Origin: Pseudomonas sp. 7SR1
Lineage (GTDB): Bacteria > Pseudomonadota > Gammaproteobacteria > Pseudomonadales > Pseudomonadaceae
Reading direction: 5' to 3'
DNA length: 64,000 nucleotides
Assembly (NCBI RefSeq): GCF_900156465.1
Contig: NZ_LT707064.1
Span: 62,001-126,000 of the forward strand
Numbering within the stretch: position 1 is the first letter of the stretch; every line of letters begins with the position of its first letter. Below are positions 34,352-43,482 of this stretch, in pieces. The position numbers and the translations under genes were made by a program. The notes under the pieces were generated by a model. It was not told where the DNA came from. It was given only the letters and a program-made list of their open reading frames with translations, and searched no databases.

Positions 34352-35017
34352 TCAATCCAGCAGCGCCAATGCCTCGGCAGTGCATTCCTGGATGCGGGCC
34401 CAGTCGCCGTTCTTGATCCACTCCGGATCGAGCATCCAGCTGCCGCCCACGCACATCACGTTTTTCAACGCCATGTAGCTCTTGATATTGGCCGGCCCCA
34501 CACCGCCGGTAGGGCAGAATTTCACTTCGCCAAACGGACCGCCCAGCGCCTTGAGGGCCGCGACACCGCCGCTGACTTCCGCCGGGAACAATTTGAAGCG
34601 GCGGTAGCCCAGGCTGTAGCCTTCCATGATGCCGGAGGCGTTGCTGATGCCCGGCAGCAACGGAATCGGGCTCTGGACGCTGGCTTCGAGCAGATCGCGG
34701 GTGATGCCCGGGGTCACGATGAACTGAGAGCCGGCCGCTTCGGCAGCCGCCAGCATGTGGCGATCGAGCACGGTGCCAGCACCGGTCACCAGCTCCGGCC
34801 GCTGCTCGCGCAGCACCTGGATGGCCTTGAGGCCGTACTGGGAACGCAAGGTCACCTCCAGCGCCGTCAGGCCACCGGCGGCCAACGCATCGGCCAGCGG
34901 CAGGATGTCCTGCTCACGGGCGATGGTGATGACCGGCAGGATCCGCGCCTTGGCACAGAGGTTGTCGATCAGGGTAACTTTGTCCGCCATGGAAACGGTC
35001 GGGGATGGGTTTTTCAT
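34352..35017 (-). CDS. eda: KDPG aldolase Eda
   Basis: This 221-residue class I aldolase cleaves 2-keto-3-deoxy-6-phosphogluconate to pyruvate and glyceraldehyde-3-phosphate, the last step of the Entner-Doudoroff pathway. The Schiff-base lysine is in YRRFKLFPAEVSGG, the catalytic Glu in ALEVTLRS, and the phosphate loop is FCPTGGVG. The start at 35017 (MKNPSPTVSM) has AAGGA upstream. The open frame runs further into pgl but is not conserved. It is third in zwf-pgl-eda, 17 bases after pgl. Confidence 0.96.
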   Translation of the reverse strand: MKNPSPTVSMADKVTLIDNLCAKARILPVITIAREQDILPLADALAAGGLTALEVTLRSQYGLKAIQVLREQRPELVTGAGTVLDRHMLAAAEAAGSQFIVTPGITRDLLEASVQSPIPLLPGISNASGIMEGYSLGYRRFKLFPAEVSGGVAALKALGGPFGEVKFCPTGGVGPANIKSYMALKNVMCVGGSWMLDPEWIKNGDWARIQECTAEALALLD

Positions 35018-35034
35018 AGCGGCTGATCCTTGGT

Positions 35035-35748
35035 TCATGGGCACCAGTAAATCTCTAACGTAGGTTGCAGAAACGCGCGGATCGGCATTTCGGCGACATC
35101 GCCGCCGGCCACCGCGGCGTTCAGGGTGGTCAACTTCGATTGACCGGAAATCGACAGTATCTTGTGCTGCGCCGAAGCCAGCAGCGCGCGGCTCATGGTC
35201 AGGCGCTGGCGCGGCACTGTCGGTGCCAGCATCGGCCAGCAACGACGGGATCCTTCGCTGTCCAGGGCTTCGGCCAGGTTCGGGCTGTCGGGGAACAGGG
35301 AAGCGGTGTGCCCGTCATCTCCCATGCCCAATACCAGCACGTCGATGGGCGGCAACTCGGCCAGCAGGCGATCCGCCTGTTCGGCAGCGGCCTCCAGGTT
35401 GGCACTGGCACTGTAGAGGCTCAGGAACCGGGCCTTGGCCGCGGCTCCCTGCAACAGGTAACGCTTGAGCAAACCGGCATTGCTGTCGGCATGTTCGGTC
35501 GGCACCCAACGCTCGTCGGCCAGGCTCACCACCACCTTCGACCAGTCCAGGTCCTGTTTGGCCAGGTTCTGGAAGAACGCTACCGGACTGCGTCCGCCGG
35601 AGACCACCAACACCGCCAGGCCACGGGCATCGATCGCGGCGCGCAGTTGCCCGGCCACCGCCAGCGCCAGCTCCTCGGCCAGCAGCACCGGGCTCTTGAA
35701 TGCCAGGGCGCTGACGCCCTCAGGCAGTTTCACTTCAGATATCGCCAT
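35035..35748 (-). CDS. pgl: 6-phosphogluconolactonase Pgl
   Basis: This 237-residue enzyme hydrolyses 6-phosphogluconolactone to 6-phosphogluconate. Family motifs are [21 protein letters not shown] and [15 protein letters not shown]. The start [11 protein letters not shown] (35748) overlaps the zwf end by 14 bases, so translation is coupled. Confidence 0.95.
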   Translation of the reverse strand: MAISEVKLPEGVSALAFKSPVLLAEELALAVAGQLRAAIDARGLAVLVVSGGRSPVAFFQNLAKQDLDWSKVVVSLADERWVPTEHADSNAGLLKRYLLQGAAAKARFLSLYSASANLEAAAEQADRLLAELPPIDVLVLGMGDDGHTASLFPDSPNLAEALDSEGSRRCWPMLAPTVPRQRLTMSRALLASAQHKILSISGQSKLTTLNAAVAGGDVAEMPIRAFLQPTLEIYWCP

Positions 35749-37204
35749 ACCACGACCTCCCATCCCGCGTGATCAGTGCGATGGAGCTCATCGGTCCCCA
35801 GGAGCCGGCTGCATACGGCTTGGGCGCATCACCGGATTTCTTCCATCCGGCAATCAACTGGTCGCACCACGTCCACGCGGCTTCTATTTCATCTTTACGG
35901 ACAAACAGGTTCTGATTGCCGTTCATGACTTCCAGTAACAACCGTTCGTAGGCATCGGGAATCCGTGCGCTGCGCCAGGTGTCGGAAAAGTTGAGTTGCA
36001 GCGGACCGCTGCGCAGTTGCATGCCCTTGTCCAGGCCCTGCTCCTTGGTCATCACTCGCAGGGAAATTCCTTCGTCCGGCTGCAGGCGGATGATCAACTT
36101 GTTGCTGATCTGCAAGCGCTGCTCGGGGGCGAAGATGTAGTGGGACGGTTCCTTGAAGTGGATGACGATCTGCGACAGCTTCTGCGGCATGCGCTTGCCG
36201 GTACGCAGGTAGAACGGAACCCCGGCCCAGCGCCAGTTGCGAATGTCGGCGCGCAGGGCGACGAAGGTTTCGGTATCGCTCTGGGTATTGGAATTGGGTT
36301 CTTCCAGATAACCGGGCACCGCCTTGCCCTCGCTGTGGCCGGCGATGTACTGGCCACGCACCACCTGGGTGGTCAGGCCTTCCGGGCTGATCGGCGCCAG
36401 GGCCTTGAGCACCTTGACCTTCTCGTCGCGGATACTGTCGGCGGACAGGTCGGCCGGCGGGTCCATGGCAATCAGGCACAACAACTGGAGCAGGTGGTTC
36501 TGGATCATGTCCCGCAGTTGGCCGGCCTTGTCGAAATAACCCCAGCGGCCCTCGATGCCGACCTTCTCGGCCACGGTGATTTCCACGTGGGAGATGTAGT
36601 TCTGGTTCCACTGGGTTTCGAACAGGCTGTTGGCGAAACGCAGCGCGATCAGGTTCTGTACCGTCTCCTTGCCCAGGTAGTGGTCGATGCGATAGGTGCG
36701 GTTCTCGGGGAAGAACTGCGCCACGGCGTCGTTTACCTTGCGCGACGATTCCAGGTCCGAGCCGATGGGTTTCTCCAGCACGACGCGGGTGTTCTCGCTC
36801 AGGCCGACCTTCGCCAGGTTCTCGCAGATGGCGCCGTACACTGCTGCCGGCGTGGCGAAATAGGCGATGACCTGTTGGGCGGAACCGGCCTGCTCGGCCA
36901 AGGCGACGTAATCGTCGGCCTTGAGGAAATCCACGTGCAGGTAGGTCAAACGCGCCATGAAGCGCTCGACGACGGTTTCGCTCAGGTCCTTGTCGCCCAC
37001 GTAGCGGCGCAGTTCGGTGCCGATGAATGCCAGGTGCTGCTGCTCGCTGCCCGGCTCACGCGCCAGGGCGAGGATGCGCGTGTCCTCGTGCAGCAGGCCT
37101 GCCGCATCGAGTTGGTAAAGGGCAGGAAACAGCTTGCGCAAGGCCAGATCGCCCAGCGCGCCGAACAAGGCAAAGGTGCACGGTTCAACCGTAATCGGAG
37201 GCAT
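35735..37204 (-). CDS. zwf: Glucose-6-phosphate 1-dehydrogenase Zwf
   Basis: This 489-residue enzyme oxidises glucose-6-phosphate with NADP or NAD. Visible features are the dinucleotide motif [16 protein letters not shown] near residue 15, the substrate motif [13 protein letters not shown], and the conserved [12 protein letters not shown]. It is first in the zwf-pgl-eda operon. A HexR-type box lies about 70 bases upstream. The leader RNA has an AANAANAA-type motif (37210-37217) just before the AUG, a possible Hfq/Crc site. Confidence 0.97.
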   Translation of the reverse strand: MPPITVEPCTFALFGALGDLALRKLFPALYQLDAAGLLHEDTRILALAREPGSEQQHLAFIGTELRRYVGDKDLSETVVERFMARLTYLHVDFLKADDYVALAEQAGSAQQVIAYFATPAAVYGAICENLAKVGLSENTRVVLEKPIGSDLESSRKVNDAVAQFFPENRTYRIDHYLGKETVQNLIALRFANSLFETQWNQNYISHVEITVAEKVGIEGRWGYFDKAGQLRDMIQNHLLQLLCLIAMDPPADLSADSIRDEKVKVLKALAPISPEGLTTQVVRGQYIAGHSEGKAVPGYLEEPNSNTQSDTETFVALRADIRNWRWAGVPFYLRTGKRMPQKLSQIVIHFKEPSHYIFAPEQRLQISNKLIIRLQPDEGISLRVMTKEQGLDKGMQLRSGPLQLNFSDTWRSARIPDAYERLLLEVMNGNQNLFVRKDEIEAAWTWCDQLIAGWKKSGDAPKPYAAGSWGPMSSIALITRDGRSWYGDI

Positions 37205-37271
37205 GATGTTTGTTCTTTTATCAAGTTAGGCTACAAATACCTTTTTTCAAGGCATCACTCAAGGAAAAATG

Positions 37272-37286
37272 TAGTAATAACCACAA
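37272..37286. promoter_or_regulatory. HexR box between zwf and hexR
   Basis: TAGT-AATAACC-ACAA fits the HexR pattern TTGT-N7-ACAA with one mismatch. It lies within a wider symmetric element whose outer arms are AAAATGT and ACATTTT. Binding there would repress zwf and autoregulate hexR until KDPG releases the protein. Confidence 0.75.
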
Positions 37287-37391
37287 CATTTTCCGAAAAT
37301 ATCGATTCCGAGTGGTGGTCCGTCGGAGCCAACAGTAGGATAGGCCACTGCAAAGGGTCGTTTCAAAGACCCGTCTTTCTAGGAATCTTTT

Positions 37392-38261
37392 ATGGACCGC
37401 GTGCGAAATCTACTGGAGCAGATCCAGAGTCGCCTTGAAGACCTCAACAAGGCTGAGCGCAAGGTGGCCGAGGTGATCCTGCTCAACCCACAGCAGGCCA
37501 CCCGTTTCAGCATCGCCGCCCTCGCCCAGGCCGCGTCGGTCAGCGAACCAACCGTCAACCGCTTCTGCCGTTCATTCGGCGTCAGCGGCTACCCTGAACT
37601 GAAGCTGCAACTGGCCCAGAGCCTGGCCAGCGGCGCCGCATACGTCAGTCGTGCGGTAGAGGCCGACGACAATCCGCAAGCCTATACCCAGAAGATCTTT
37701 GGCAGTGCCATCGCCTCGTTGGACAGCGCCTGCCAGGCACTCGATCCAAATTTGATCAGCCGGGCCGTGGACCTGTTGATCCAGGCCCGGCAGATCCACT
37801 TCTTCGGCCTCGGCGCATCGGCCCCGGTGGCACTGGACGCCCAGCACAAGTTTTTCCGCTTCAACCTGGCGGTCACCGCCCATGCCGATGTGCTGATGCA
37901 GCGCATGATCGCTTCAGTAGCCCACACCGGCGAGCTGTTCGTGATCATTTCCTACACTGGCCGCACCCGCGAACTGGTGGAAGTCGCCCGCATCGCCCGG
38001 GAAAACGGCGCATCGGTGCTGGGCCTGACCGCCGAGAACTCGCCCCTGGCCAAGGCCAGCACCCTGAGCCTGAACATCCCGCTGCCCGAAGACACCGACA
38101 TCTACATGCCGATGACCTCGCGGATCATCCAGCTCACCGTGCTGGACGTGCTCGCCACGGGCATGACTCTGCGCCGGGGCGTGGATTTCCAGCCGCATCT
38201 GCGCAAGATCAAGGAAAGCCTGAATGCCAGCCGGTATCCGGTGGGGGATGAGTTCAACTGA
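37392..38261 (+). CDS. hexR: HexR, RpiR-family repressor of glucose catabolism
   Basis: This 289-residue regulator has an N-terminal HTH (about 1-77; [26 protein letters not shown]) and a C-terminal SIS sugar-phosphate domain (about 125-260; [42 protein letters not shown]). HexR represses zwf, edd and gap-1 promoters and is released by 2-keto-3-deoxy-6-phosphogluconate. It is divergent from zwf, with HexR boxes at 37272, 53639 and 53701. The IS3 element lies 48 bases after its stop. Confidence 0.96.
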   Translation: MDRVRNLLEQIQSRLEDLNKAERKVAEVILLNPQQATRFSIAALAQAASVSEPTVNRFCRSFGVSGYPELKLQLAQSLASGAAYVSRAVEADDNPQAYTQKIFGSAIASLDSACQALDPNLISRAVDLLIQARQIHFFGLGASAPVALDAQHKFFRFNLAVTAHADVLMQRMIASVAHTGELFVIISYTGRTRELVEVARIARENGASVLGLTAENSPLAKASTLSLNIPLPEDTDIYMPMTSRIIQLTVLDVLATGMTLRRGVDFQPHLRKIKESLNASRYPVGDEFN

Positions 38262-38295
38262 CCGAGCCTGAGAGCCTTACTGCCTGACAGGCCGT

Positions 38296-38309
38296 CATCG
38301 CGAGCAAGC
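38296..38309. repeat. Left part of a REPIN split by the IS element
   Basis: CATCGCGAGCAAGC is the first part of a REP arm whose remainder (TCGCTCCCAC) is on the other side of the IS. The last three bases AGC are the left copy of the target duplication. Confidence 0.85.
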
Positions 38310-38380
38310 TGAACTGGCCTAATGATTTTGGACACTTCAATCGGGCGCTATGATGGCGCTCAAATCTGAGGTGTTTGGCT

Positions 38381-38683
38381 ATGCGTAAATCTTATTCCAG
38401 GGAATTCAAGCTCAAGGCTGCCAGCTTGGTGCTGGACGAGGGCCAGTCGGTCCCAGAGGTCTGTGCCAGTTTGGATATTGGCCCAACGGCCTTGCGCCGT
38501 TGGGTCGATCAGGTGCGTCAAGAACGCTTGGGCTCAACCCCGCAAGGGGCCAAGGCGATTACCGCCGATCAGCGAGAGATTCAGCAGCTCAAAGCGTTGC
38601 TCAGGCAAAAAGACCTGGACATTGAAATCCTAAAAAAGGCCAGTGCTCTCCTGCTTTTGGACTCCAAAGATCATTCTCGTTGA
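38381..38683 (+). CDS. IS3-family OrfA
   Basis: This 100-residue protein has an HTH (SREFKLKAASLVLDEGQS; VCASLDIGPTALRRWVDQV) that binds the IS ends, and a leucine-zipper-like C-terminus (QREIQQLKALLRQKDLDIEILKKASALLL). OrfA acts as regulator and as the N-terminal part of the OrfAB transposase. Confidence 0.92.
   Translation: MRKSYSREFKLKAASLVLDEGQSVPEVCASLDIGPTALRRWVDQVRQERLGSTPQGAKAITADQREIQQLKALLRQKDLDIEILKKASALLLLDSKDHSR
38632..38638 (+). other. Programmed -1 frameshift site of the IS
   Basis: A-AAA-AAG near the end of orfA is the classical slippery heptamer. After a -1 slip the frame runs on as GQCSPAFGLQRSFSLIDELD into orfB without a stop, giving the OrfAB fusion transposase of about 378 residues. 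Confidence 0.85.
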
Positions 38684-39516
38684 TCGATGAGCTGGACGAG
38701 CAGTACGGCGTTAACAATTGCTGTCGGGCGTTTGGAGTCAACCGCAGCAGCTTTTACGCTTGGCGGCAGCGCCAAGGCAAGGTGAAGCCTGAGCGGGAGA
38801 AACTTAAAGCCGTGCTGGTCGAGCATCACAAGGAATCCAGAGCATCCGCGGGGGCTCGCACCCTTTCCAAGGAGCTGCAAGCAAAGGGGCATCGTGTCGG
38901 GCGACATATGGCTCGCAGTTTGATGCGTGAAGCCGGTGTTGCGAGTCGGCAGCGTCGACGGCACAAGTACAAATCTTCCGGTGTGGAAGCCCTGGTGACG
39001 CCGCACCTGCTCAAACGCAAGTTTGATGTCACGGCGATCAACCAGGTGTGGTGTGGCGATGTGACGTACATCAAGGTCGGCAATCGGTGGCTGTATTTTG
39101 CGGCTGTTCTGGATTTGTACGCTCGCCGGATCGTGGGCTGGTCTTTCTCGTTGATTTCTGACGCCGCGCTGACTTGCGAGGCACTGCGGATGGCGGTCGA
39201 GTTGCGAGGCCGCCCAAAGGGAGTGCTGTTTCATTCTGATCAAGGCTGCCAGTACACCAGCCATAAATTCAGGAATGAAATAAATAGGCACGGGCTTGTG
39301 CACAGCATGAGTCGTAAAGGTGAATGCTGGGACAACGCCCCAATGGAGCGTTTTTTTGGAAGCTTGAAGTCGGAGTGGGTGCCAGAGAATGGTTACAACT
39401 CGGAGCACGAAGCTCGTGTGGATATACAACGTTATGTGATGCGTTACAACAACGTCAGGCTCCATAGCTACAACGACTACCGGTCGCCGGTAGCTATGGA
39501 GAAACTGGCGGCGTGA
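38680..39516 (+). CDS. IS3-family OrfB (transposase catalytic part)
   Basis: This frame, in -1 register to orfA and made mainly as OrfAB, encodes 278 residues with an HTH_21-type segment and an rve integrase core. The DDE triad is visible: Asp in WCGDVTYIKVG, Asp in FHSDQGCQYTS and Glu in PMERFFGSLKSE. No internal stop or frameshift was found. The TTG at 38680 is only a nominal start. Confidence 0.92.
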   Translation: MIDELDEQYGVNNCCRAFGVNRSSFYAWRQRQGKVKPEREKLKAVLVEHHKESRASAGARTLSKELQAKGHRVGRHMARSLMREAGVASRQRRRHKYKSSGVEALVTPHLLKRKFDVTAINQVWCGDVTYIKVGNRWLYFAAVLDLYARRIVGWSFSLISDAALTCEALRMAVELRGRPKGVLFHSDQGCQYTSHKFRNEINRHGLVHSMSRKGECWDNAPMERFFGSLKSEWVPENGYNSEHEARVDIQRYVMRYNNVRLHSYNDYRSPVAMEKLAA

Positions 39517-39553
39517 AACCTTAACTGGTGTCCAGAATTACTTGACCAGTTCA

Positions 39554-39619
39554 AGCTCGCTCCCACCAGGGTCTTGTGAATGTGAAGGTCCAGTGTGGGA
39601 GCGAGCTTGCTCGCCATGG
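39554..39619. repeat. Right part of the REPIN split by the IS element
   Basis: AGCTCGCTCCCAC completes the first arm; the opposite arm GTGGGAGCGAGCTTGCTCGC lies at 39595-39614. The inter-arm sequence resembles that of the REPIN at 48277-48353. Confidence 0.85.
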
Positions 39620-39654
39620 GGCCAGCAGCCTCACCCACCACCCTGCCCCCTGCA

Positions 39655-40509
39655 TCAAGCCCCCACCCAAGCCTGCAAACTCAAATGCGCCCGCTCCCCC
39701 GGCGCCAGGCACAGGCTGTCGGTGCCGCCACTGGCTGCTTCGACGCAGACGAACTCATTGACCTCGTCCCAGCTCACCCCCAGCAACGGTCGGGCGCCGG
39801 GATGCCACACCACGGTATCGGCGCTGTCGCCGGTATCGATGCACAGCTCACGCTGCCAGGCATGGTCCTTGAGCTGCAACTCTCCCCCGTGCTGGAACAC
39901 CCGCTGGCAGCCCCCCTCGACCCGCAACTCGCCTTCCTGTCGGCAGGCCGCACGGTTCAGATGATCATAACCTTGAGCGCCTTCGAGCCCAGACAGCGCT
40001 ACCTCACCCACGTCGCCAATACGCCAATAGGCGTGCAACGCCTGGCTCAACTGGCAAGGCAGGCTGTCCTGGTGCTCGGTGCTCAGGCGCAGCTCCATGC
40101 GTTCGCCCAGGTCTGCATGCAGGTCCACTTGCCAATCACACAACCGTAACTGCCAATGCAGGTGCACACCGTCGTCGTCACTGCGGCTGTCCAACAGTTT
40201 CCAGTCGATCAACCGCGCCCAGCCGTGGGACGGCCAGGCATTCGCGCTCGGATGACGGCCATACCACGGCCAGCACACCGGCACCCCTCCGCGTATCGCC
40301 CCGACATGGGGCCACTTGGCCGCACACCACAACCAGGGCTTTTGCCCACGCGGCTGGAAGTGCAGCAATTGCGCCCCCTGGCGACTGAACACCGCCTGAC
40401 ACAACGGGTGGTCGATCACCAGCACGTCGCGCTGCCGATAGCGTTCCCACGCAAACACCGGCCGCTCGCGCAAGGATGTGAAGAAGCGTTGTAGCGGATG
40501 CTCATGCAT
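39655..40509 (-). CDS. D-hexose-6-phosphate mutarotase (YeaD-like)
   Basis: This 284-residue aldose-1-epimerase-fold protein has the substrate segment GGVPVCWPWYGRHP, the catalytic His in PSHGWARL and in LHAYWRIGD, and a C-terminal acidic pair in WDEVNEFVCVEAASG. YeaD-type enzymes interconvert alpha and beta anomers of glucose-6-phosphate, which helps supply the beta form to Zwf. It lies between hexR and oprB, as PA3185 does in P. aeruginosa. Confidence 0.88.
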   Translation of the reverse strand: MHEHPLQRFFTSLRERPVFAWERYRQRDVLVIDHPLCQAVFSRQGAQLLHFQPRGQKPWLWCAAKWPHVGAIRGGVPVCWPWYGRHPSANAWPSHGWARLIDWKLLDSRSDDDGVHLHWQLRLCDWQVDLHADLGERMELRLSTEHQDSLPCQLSQALHAYWRIGDVGEVALSGLEGAQGYDHLNRAACRQEGELRVEGGCQRVFQHGGELQLKDHAWQRELCIDTGDSADTVVWHPGARPLLGVSWDEVNEFVCVEAASGGTDSLCLAPGERAHLSLQAWVGA

Positions 40510-40558
40510 ATGCCGCGATCCTGGAAATCATTGAACTCACAATTGATGCGACAGTTTT

Positions 40559-40689
40559 TGTGGCAAAGCCTCTACCCCACTGGACTCGGAGCAGTCCCAA
40601 AGCAGTCAACCAAAATACCGAGGTGCCTGTTGCAGGGCCGCTGCGCGCCCCAGCGGGCGATGCGACGTTTCGCTAAATCCCCTGACCCA
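40559..40689. repeat. Degenerate long REPIN-like element before oprB terminator
   Basis: TGTGGCAAAGCC at the left and ACGTTTCGCTAAATCCCCTGA at the right (one base beyond the arm) resemble the ends of the longer element at 45284-45433. It fills most of the 40510-40781 gap. Confidence 0.5.
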
Positions 40690-40713
40690 GGTTGCGCGTT
40701 GACCATGCTGCGC

Positions 40714-40743
40714 AAAAAAAAGCGGACAGCCTTGGCCGTCCGC
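40714..40743 (-). terminator. Rho-independent terminator of oprB
   Basis: On the minus strand GCGGAC-GGCC...-GTCCGC forms the stem, followed by eight T (complement of 40714-40721). It lies 39 bases after the oprB stop. Confidence 0.88.
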
Positions 40744-40781
40744 AAATATGCGCACATAGAGAGGAGCTTATCGCAACAACG

Positions 40782-42128
40782 TTAGAACACCGACTGAATT
40801 TTCAGGCCGGCCACCAGCGCGTTATCGACTTCATCAACACCGCCCGGGTGAGTGACGTATTGCAGGTTGGGACGCACGGTCAGCCAGTTGGTGACATGGA
40901 AGCCGTAGTTGATTTCATAGTTGTATTCGGTGTTGCGCAACGGCGAGAACAGCGGATCGTCGTAGTCGCTGACACCGTTGGCCACGTTGGTCAGCTCGGC
41001 GTTTTTCTTCACGTCATCGTTGACATGGATACGAGCGAAGCCGATGCCGACGTCATCTTTCGGACGCGCGTCGAATGGCCCCTTGTACACGAACATCAGC
41101 GACTGGTAGTTGTCGACGACGTTGGTGTCCTTGTCGTGGAAAGTCGCGTTGGCCGCGATGTTCAGACCGCGGGAAGCATCGCCGTTGTGGGTGGTGAGCT
41201 GCTGCTGCACCACGAGCCAGTAGCCGTGCTTGCTGCTGTGGCTGCGATAGGCGAGACCGGTGGTGGCGGCATCGTTGCCGTTTTCGTCCTCGCGCACATC
41301 GTCGGCCTTGGCCGTGCTCTTGTAGTAACCCACGCGGTATTCGCCTGGCAGGTTATTGAGTTTAGGCGTCCAGACCAACTCCACCGGAATCAGGGTACCT
41401 TCAGTGCCACTGCCGCTGAGCTTGTAGCGGTTGTTGTTTTCCAGTTGCGAAGGGTTCTGGTTGTAGGCGCCGATCTGTGCATAAAGCTCAGGCGTGATGT
41501 TGTACTTGAACCGGATGGCCGCCTGCATGATTGGCCAGTTGTACCAGATGTTGGTCGCCCAGTTGCCTGCTTGCGAACCGCAGAACGCCAGGTTCTGGAA
41601 CTCGCAGGGGAAGGTGTTGAAGTCTTCACCCACGCCGTAGTAACCGGCCTTGACGTCCAGTTTGCTGTCGAAGTATTTCTGCTTGATCCACAACTGGGTC
41701 AGACGGGTGGTTTGCCCACGACCCCAGACTTCCTGGGAAGAACTGAGGGTACCGGCACGTGGATCACCGATACGGTCGTTGGAAATGTTGCGACCGTCCC
41801 GGCGAGTGAATTGGATCTTGGCTTCCGTGTCGTCCCAGCCTGCCAGCTTTTCAAGATCCAGCGCCACGCCCAGGCCAAACTGGCCCGACCAGCGCGCGGT
41901 CTTGTCGTCGTTGTAGCCGCCATGGAGATTGGCGCCCATTTCACCGACGTAATCGGCCTTGATATCGATACCTTGCTCGAGCAGCCGGGTCCGCTCGCCG
42001 CCCCAGTCACCCGTCATCCACTTCGAATCGGCGCTGAACGCCTCGGCAGCCTGGGCGCTACCGGCCAGCATCATCGCCGCAACGGCTGATAGCTGGCAGA
42101 TAAGCTGGGCGTTATTCTTCTTTTTCAT
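40782..42128 (-). CDS. oprB: Carbohydrate-selective porin OprB
   Basis: This 448-residue outer-membrane porin has a signal peptide ending GSAQA/AEAF and many amphipathic strands. OprB-family features include KWMTGDWGGERTRLLEQGID and the C-terminal Phe (LKIQSVF) needed for barrel assembly. It lets glucose and other monosaccharides into the periplasm. It follows gtsD by 191 bases. An AANAANAA motif (42149-42156) precedes the ribosome site. Confidence 0.95.
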   Translation of the reverse strand: MKKKNNAQLICQLSAVAAMMLAGSAQAAEAFSADSKWMTGDWGGERTRLLEQGIDIKADYVGEMGANLHGGYNDDKTARWSGQFGLGVALDLEKLAGWDDTEAKIQFTRRDGRNISNDRIGDPRAGTLSSSQEVWGRGQTTRLTQLWIKQKYFDSKLDVKAGYYGVGEDFNTFPCEFQNLAFCGSQAGNWATNIWYNWPIMQAAIRFKYNITPELYAQIGAYNQNPSQLENNNRYKLSGSGTEGTLIPVELVWTPKLNNLPGEYRVGYYKSTAKADDVREDENGNDAATTGLAYRSHSSKHGYWLVVQQQLTTHNGDASRGLNIAANATFHDKDTNVVDNYQSLMFVYKGPFDARPKDDVGIGFARIHVNDDVKKNAELTNVANGVSDYDDPLFSPLRNTEYNYEINYGFHVTNWLTVRPNLQYVTHPGGVDEVDNALVAGLKIQSVF

Positions 42129-42319
42129 CCCTACATTCCTCGTCTTTATTGTTATTAACTGTTTTTATCTAACGCGGTTTACAACAATTGCGGCCGACGG
42201 TTTCCCGCCCGCCACATATCCCTGTGGGAAAGGCCCGGCCCACGATGACGGCATGCCATTCAACAGCTCAGGCAACTGACCCACCGCCCTCACGAACAAG
42301 CCCCTCCCACCTTGATGCC

Positions 42320-43480
42320 TCATCGCCCCTTGAACTGCGCCACGTTGGCGGTCCGGGCATCGGCCTGCGGCTGGGCGGCCACGCCCAGGCGTTCGCCGGA
42401 CTGGGCATCGAACAGCAGCACTTTCGATGGATCGAATTGCAGCGTCAGGTTTTCCCCCGGCTGTGGCGCGACGTCCGGTGCCAGGCGGCAGCAGACCTTG
42501 GTGTCGTTGAGGTTGACGAACACCAGGGTGTCCGGGCCGGTGGGCTCGGTGACCTGGACTTCGGCGCGAATGGTCGGCAAGCCGTTGGGCTCGGTGCCGG
42601 CCAATGCAATCTGCTCCGGACGCAGGCCGAGGATCACTTCCCGATCCTCCAGGCCGGCGTCCTGCATCCCCAGCGGCAGCTCGCACCGGGCCTGGCCGCT
42701 GTCGAGCAGCGCCAGCAGGCGGCCATCCTTGCGCTGCAGGCGCAGGGGGATGAAGTTCATCGGTGGCGAACCGATGAAACTGGCCACGAACAGGTTGGCC
42801 GGGTTGTTGTAGATGTCCTTCGGGGTGCCGAACTGCTGGATGATCCCGTCCTTCATCACCGCCACTTTGTCGCCCAGGGTCATGGCCTCGATCTGGTCGT
42901 GGGTCACGTAGACGGTGGTGGTCTTGAGGCGCTGATGCATCAGTTTCATTTCGGTGCGCATCTCGACCCGCAGCTTGGCGTCGAGGTTGGACAGCGGTTC
43001 GTCGAACAGGTAGATCTTTGGCCGCCGCGCCAGCGCCCGGCCCATGGCCACCCGCTGTTGCTGGCCACCGGAGAGCTGGCCGGGCTTACGGTTGAGCAGA
43101 TGTTCGATCTGCAGCAACTTGGCGACGCGAGAGACCTCCTCGTCGATGGCCGATTGCGGCATCTTGCGGATCTTCAGGCCGAACTCGATGTTCTCCCGCA
43201 CGCTCATGGTCGGGTACAGCGCGTAGGACTGGAACACCATCGCGATGTCGCGATCCTTGGGACTCATGCCGCTGACGTCCTGGTCGCCGATCATGATCGC
43301 GCCACCGGTGATGGTTTCCAGGCCGGCGATGCAGTTCATCAAGGTCGACTTGCCGCAACCCGAAGGCCCTACGAGAATCAGGAACTCACCATCCTTGATG
43401 GACAGTTCGATGTTCTTCAAGGTGTCGGGCAGGCCGGCGCCGTAAGTCTTGTTTACATTGCGAAGTTCAAGCGTTGCCAT
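42320..43480 (-). CDS. gtsD: Sugar ABC transporter ATPase GtsD (GltK)
   Basis: This 386-residue ATPase of the MalK/UgpC type has Walker [11 protein letters not shown]-loop FQSYALYP, signature [15 protein letters not shown], Walker [13 protein letters not shown] and the switch His in [14 protein letters not shown]-terminal TOBE-like regulatory domain covers about 235-370. It energises glucose import with GtsA, GtsB and GtsC and is the last of the four gts genes, two bases after gtsC. Confidence 0.95.
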   Translation of the reverse strand: MATLELRNVNKTYGAGLPDTLKNIELSIKDGEFLILVGPSGCGKSTLMNCIAGLETITGGAIMIGDQDVSGMSPKDRDIAMVFQSYALYPTMSVRENIEFGLKIRKMPQSAIDEEVSRVAKLLQIEHLLNRKPGQLSGGQQQRVAMGRALARRPKIYLFDEPLSNLDAKLRVEMRTEMKLMHQRLKTTTVYVTHDQIEAMTLGDKVAVMKDGIIQQFGTPKDIYNNPANLFVASFIGSPPMNFIPLRLQRKDGRLLALLDSGQARCELPLGMQDAGLEDREVILGLRPEQIALAGTEPNGLPTIRAEVQVTEPTGPDTLVFVNLNDTKVCCRLAPDVAPQPGENLTLQFDPSKVLLFDAQSGERLGVAAQPQADARTANVAQFKGR

Positions 43481-43482
43481 GA

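Larger units (their letters stand above)
38310..39553 (+). mobile_element. Intact IS3-family insertion sequence (1,244 bp)
   Basis: Terminal inverted repeats of 26 bp lie at 38310-38335 and 39528-39553 and match at 21 positions; both begin TGAACTGG and end TGGACAC. AGC is duplicated on both sides (38307-38309, 39554-39556). Removing the IS and one AGC restores a normal REP arm. Inside are orfA and orfB in overlapping frames with an A6G slippery site, and the DDE residues are intact, so the element looks capable of moving. Confidence 0.95.

Noticed and set aside
40559..40743. Possible small RNA before oprB
   Set aside because: The hairpins are explained by a degenerate REP-type element and the oprB terminator; no promoter is evident.
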